Source of the DNA: Streptomyces paludis
GTDB taxonomy: Bacteria > Actinomycetota > Actinomycetes > Streptomycetales > Streptomycetaceae
DNA length: 64,000 nucleotides
Assembly: GCF_003344965.1 (NCBI RefSeq)
Contig: NZ_CP031194.1
Coordinates: 5,084,001 to 5,148,000 of the forward strand
Reading direction: 5' to 3'
Within the stretch, counting starts at the first letter, position 1. Each line of letters starts with the position of its first letter. Positions 62,571-64,000 of the stretch are shown here, piece after piece. The position numbers and the translations under genes were made by a program. A model generated the notes under the pieces. The model saw nothing but the letters and a program-made list of their open reading frames with translations, had not been told where the DNA came from and did no database searches.

Positions 62571-63692
62571 GTGACCGCGACCGCAGCCACGGCAGCAGAC
62601 GACCACCCCGGCGGGGACGGCATGGAAGCCGTGGAAGGTGTGGAAGTCGTCTGCCTCGGGGAATCCATGGTCACCTTCCTCCCCTCCCGCCCCGGCCGCC
62701 TCGCGGACGTCCCGTCCTTCGACCGTACGATCGGCGGCGCCGAGTCCAATGTGGCCTGCGCGCTGGCCGCCGCCGGACACCGGGTCCGGTGGGTCAGCAG
62801 GGTCGGCGCGGACGGCTTCGGCGACCATCTGACCGAGGCGATCGCCGCGTACGGCGTCGACACCTCGGGGGTACGCCGCGACCCGGAGCGCCCCACCGGC
62901 GTCTACTTCCGTACGGCCACGGACCGCGCCACCGACGCCCACGAGGTCGCCTACTACCGCGCCGGCTCGGCGGCGAGCGCCATGGCGCCGGGCAATCCGC
63001 CCCGGGACGGCCTGTGGGCGGGCCGTGTCCTGCACCTGTCCGGTATCACGGCCGCGCTCTCCGACGGCTGCCTCGTCCTCATGCGCGAGCTGACCGCCCG
63101 CGCCCCGGGCCGTCCGCTGCTCTCCTTCGACGTCAACCACCGCCCCGGCCTGTGGCGCCGCCGGGACTCCGACACCCGGGTCCTGCTGGAGCTGGCCCGG
63201 GGCGCCGATCTGGTCCTCGTCGGCGAGGACGAGGCGGCGGAGGCGTGGGACCTGCACGGCGCCGACGCGATCAGGGCCGCGCTTCCCGAGCCTGCGACGC
63301 TGGTCGTCAAGCGCGGCGCCGCGGGCGCCATCGCGTACACCCGCGCACAGGACAAGGACAACACCGACACTGTCATCTCCGTCCCCGCGCCGCGTGTCGA
63401 CGTCGTCGCGCCCGTCGGCGCCGGGGACGCGTTCGCCGCCGGGTTCCTCTCCGCCACCCTGCGCGGCCTGCCCGTCGCCGCCCGGCTGCGCCACGGCCAC
63501 CTCATGGCCGCCGCCGCCCTCACGGTCCCCGGCGACCTGGGCGCGCCGCCCTCCCGGGCCATGGCCGACCGGCTGGCCGCGCTCGACGAGGCCGGCTGGG
63601 GGACACTTCGGCTGGGCCCCGGCTGGACGGCGGACACGGAAACGGGCACCGAGACGGTGACAGAACCAGACACGGAGGTACGCAGTCCATGA
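62571..63692 (+). CDS. PfkB-family sugar kinase (2-keto-3-deoxygluconate kinase-like)
   Basis: 373 residues from a GTG with AGGAGG upstream. Ribokinase-fold motifs: VVCLGESMVTFLPSRPGRLADVPSF, the sugar-binding GGAESNVACALAAAGHRVRWVSRVGADGFG, and the C-terminal ATP/anion-hole signature VVAPVGAGDAFAAGF with catalytic Asp. It is similar to KdgK, which phosphorylates 2-keto-3-deoxygluconate. The deaminase next door may feed or share a regulated catabolic pathway. Its stop overlaps the iclR start (ATGA). Confidence 0.9.
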   Translation: MTATAATAADDHPGGDGMEAVEGVEVVCLGESMVTFLPSRPGRLADVPSFDRTIGGAESNVACALAAAGHRVRWVSRVGADGFGDHLTEAIAAYGVDTSGVRRDPERPTGVYFRTATDRATDAHEVAYYRAGSAASAMAPGNPPRDGLWAGRVLHLSGITAALSDGCLVLMRELTARAPGRPLLSFDVNHRPGLWRRRDSDTRVLLELARGADLVLVGEDEAAEAWDLHGADAIRAALPEPATLVVKRGAAGAIAYTRAQDKDNTDTVISVPAPRVDVVAPVGAGDAFAAGFLSATLRGLPVAARLRHGHLMAAAALTVPGDLGAPPSRAMADRLAALDEAGWGTLRLGPGWTADTETGTETVTEPDTEVRSP

Positions 63693-64000
63693 GCCAGAGT
63701 GTCGACCGGGCGCTGAGCATCCTTCCGCTGCTCGCGCGGGGCCCCGCCGACCTGGGGCAGGTGGCCGACGCCCTCGGCGTCCACAAGTCGACCGCGCTCA
63801 GACTCCTCCGTACGCTCCACGACCACGGCCTCGTCTACCGCCAGCAGGACGGCCGCCACCGGCTGGGCGCGCGCCTCTTCGCGCTGGCGGCGGAGGCCGT
63901 CGAGAACCTCGACGTACGCGAGATCGCGCACCCGCATCTCCGCGCGCTCAACGAGGAGTGCGGCCACACCGTCCACCTCGCGGTGTACGAGGAGAACGAG
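63689..64000 (+). CDS. IclR-family regulator (3' end outside window)
   Basis: The first 104 codons, overlapping the kinase stop. N-terminal winged helix: SVDRALSILPLLARGPADLGQVADALGVHKSTALRLLRTLHDHGLVYRQ, wing GRHRLGARLFALA, then the linker helix and the beginning of the effector domain (EIAHPHLRALNEECGHTVHLAVYEENE). Such proteins bind a pathway metabolite. The gene probably controls the kinase/deaminase pair through the palindrome at 62441. Confidence 0.92.
   Translation, partial: MSQSVDRALSILPLLARGPADLGQVADALGVHKSTALRLLRTLHDHGLVYRQQDGRHRLGARLFALAAEAVENLDVREIAHPHLRALNEECGHTVHLAVYEENE

Noticed and set aside
1..64000. tRNA, rRNA or riboswitch
   Set aside because: No cloverleaf with conserved GTTC/TψC arm, rRNA segment or known riboswitch core was recognised on reading; small ncRNAs cannot be excluded without a covariance search.

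Overview
The window looks like chromosome from a Streptomyces or a close relative. It is very GC-rich with strong third-position G/C bias, uses GTG and TTG starts freely, and carries a mycothiol-dependent detoxification gene (mca), a DUF4307 protein, DUF397 and DUF5753 family debris, and GTP-dependent PEP carboxykinase. No rRNA, tRNA or CRISPR array was seen.

Layout. 1-10.4 kb is core: the 3' end of a cystathionine gamma-synthase gene, a minus-strand MarR / sigma-like / membrane protein cluster, threonine dehydratase (ilvA), greA, a DUF4307 protein, mca with a small membrane protein, a 1,096-residue NB-ARC/TPR protein and an SPFH membrane protein. 10.5-18.8 kb is a lower-GC genomic island lying inside the 5' end of a DUF255 (thioredoxin-like) gene. 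A broken 54-codon 5' copy sits at the left edge, the repaired full-length gene starts at the right edge, and a third, shorter remnant lies in the middle. The island carries a three-gene operon (AAA ATPase with DUF3696-type C-terminus, TOPRIM-like protein, DUF262 protein) that looks like an anti-phage system I cannot name. It also carries an AbiJ-NTD3 / protein kinase gene split by one in-frame TAA, and an Uma2-type nuclease-fold protein. It has no recognisable integrase.

20.9-27.9 kb is a translationally coupled envelope cluster: a processive GT2, a GT39-like membrane transferase, a GT2-GtrA fusion and a secreted galactose-oxidase-like protein. 28.2-41.2 kb holds a GNAT protein, a secreted FG-GAP/DNRLRE protein, and a divergent 2,472-residue secreted RHS-Hint polymorphic toxin whose exchangeable C-terminal tip is a YwqJ-like deaminase, followed by a SUKH-3-like immunity gene. 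41.2-44.0 kb is a decayed zone: an IS630 fragment, DUF397, a frameshifted DUF5753 regulator, a broken HATPase gene and an intact 951-bp IS5-family element with a -1 frameshift site.

44.0-50.6 kb is a six-gene operon of unknown purpose: cupin, zinc-ribbon membrane protein, a paralogous TOPRIM/Spo11-like protein, a small acidic membrane protein, an asparagine-synthetase-like protein without the glutaminase cysteine, and an aldehyde dehydrogenase. 50.6-64 kb returns to ordinary genes: TetR/MFS pair, hemolysin III, pckG, an AlaA-like aminotransferase, a NodB lipoprotein, an XRE/MmyB regulator divergent from a DoxX protein, a DSD1/amino-acid-deaminase-like enzyme divergent from a PfkB sugar kinase, and the start of an IclR regulator.

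All family assignments come from reading motifs in the translated sequence. No database search was run, so the names of the more distant families (AbiJ-NTD3, DUF3696, SUKH-3, TOPRIM) are recognition calls.
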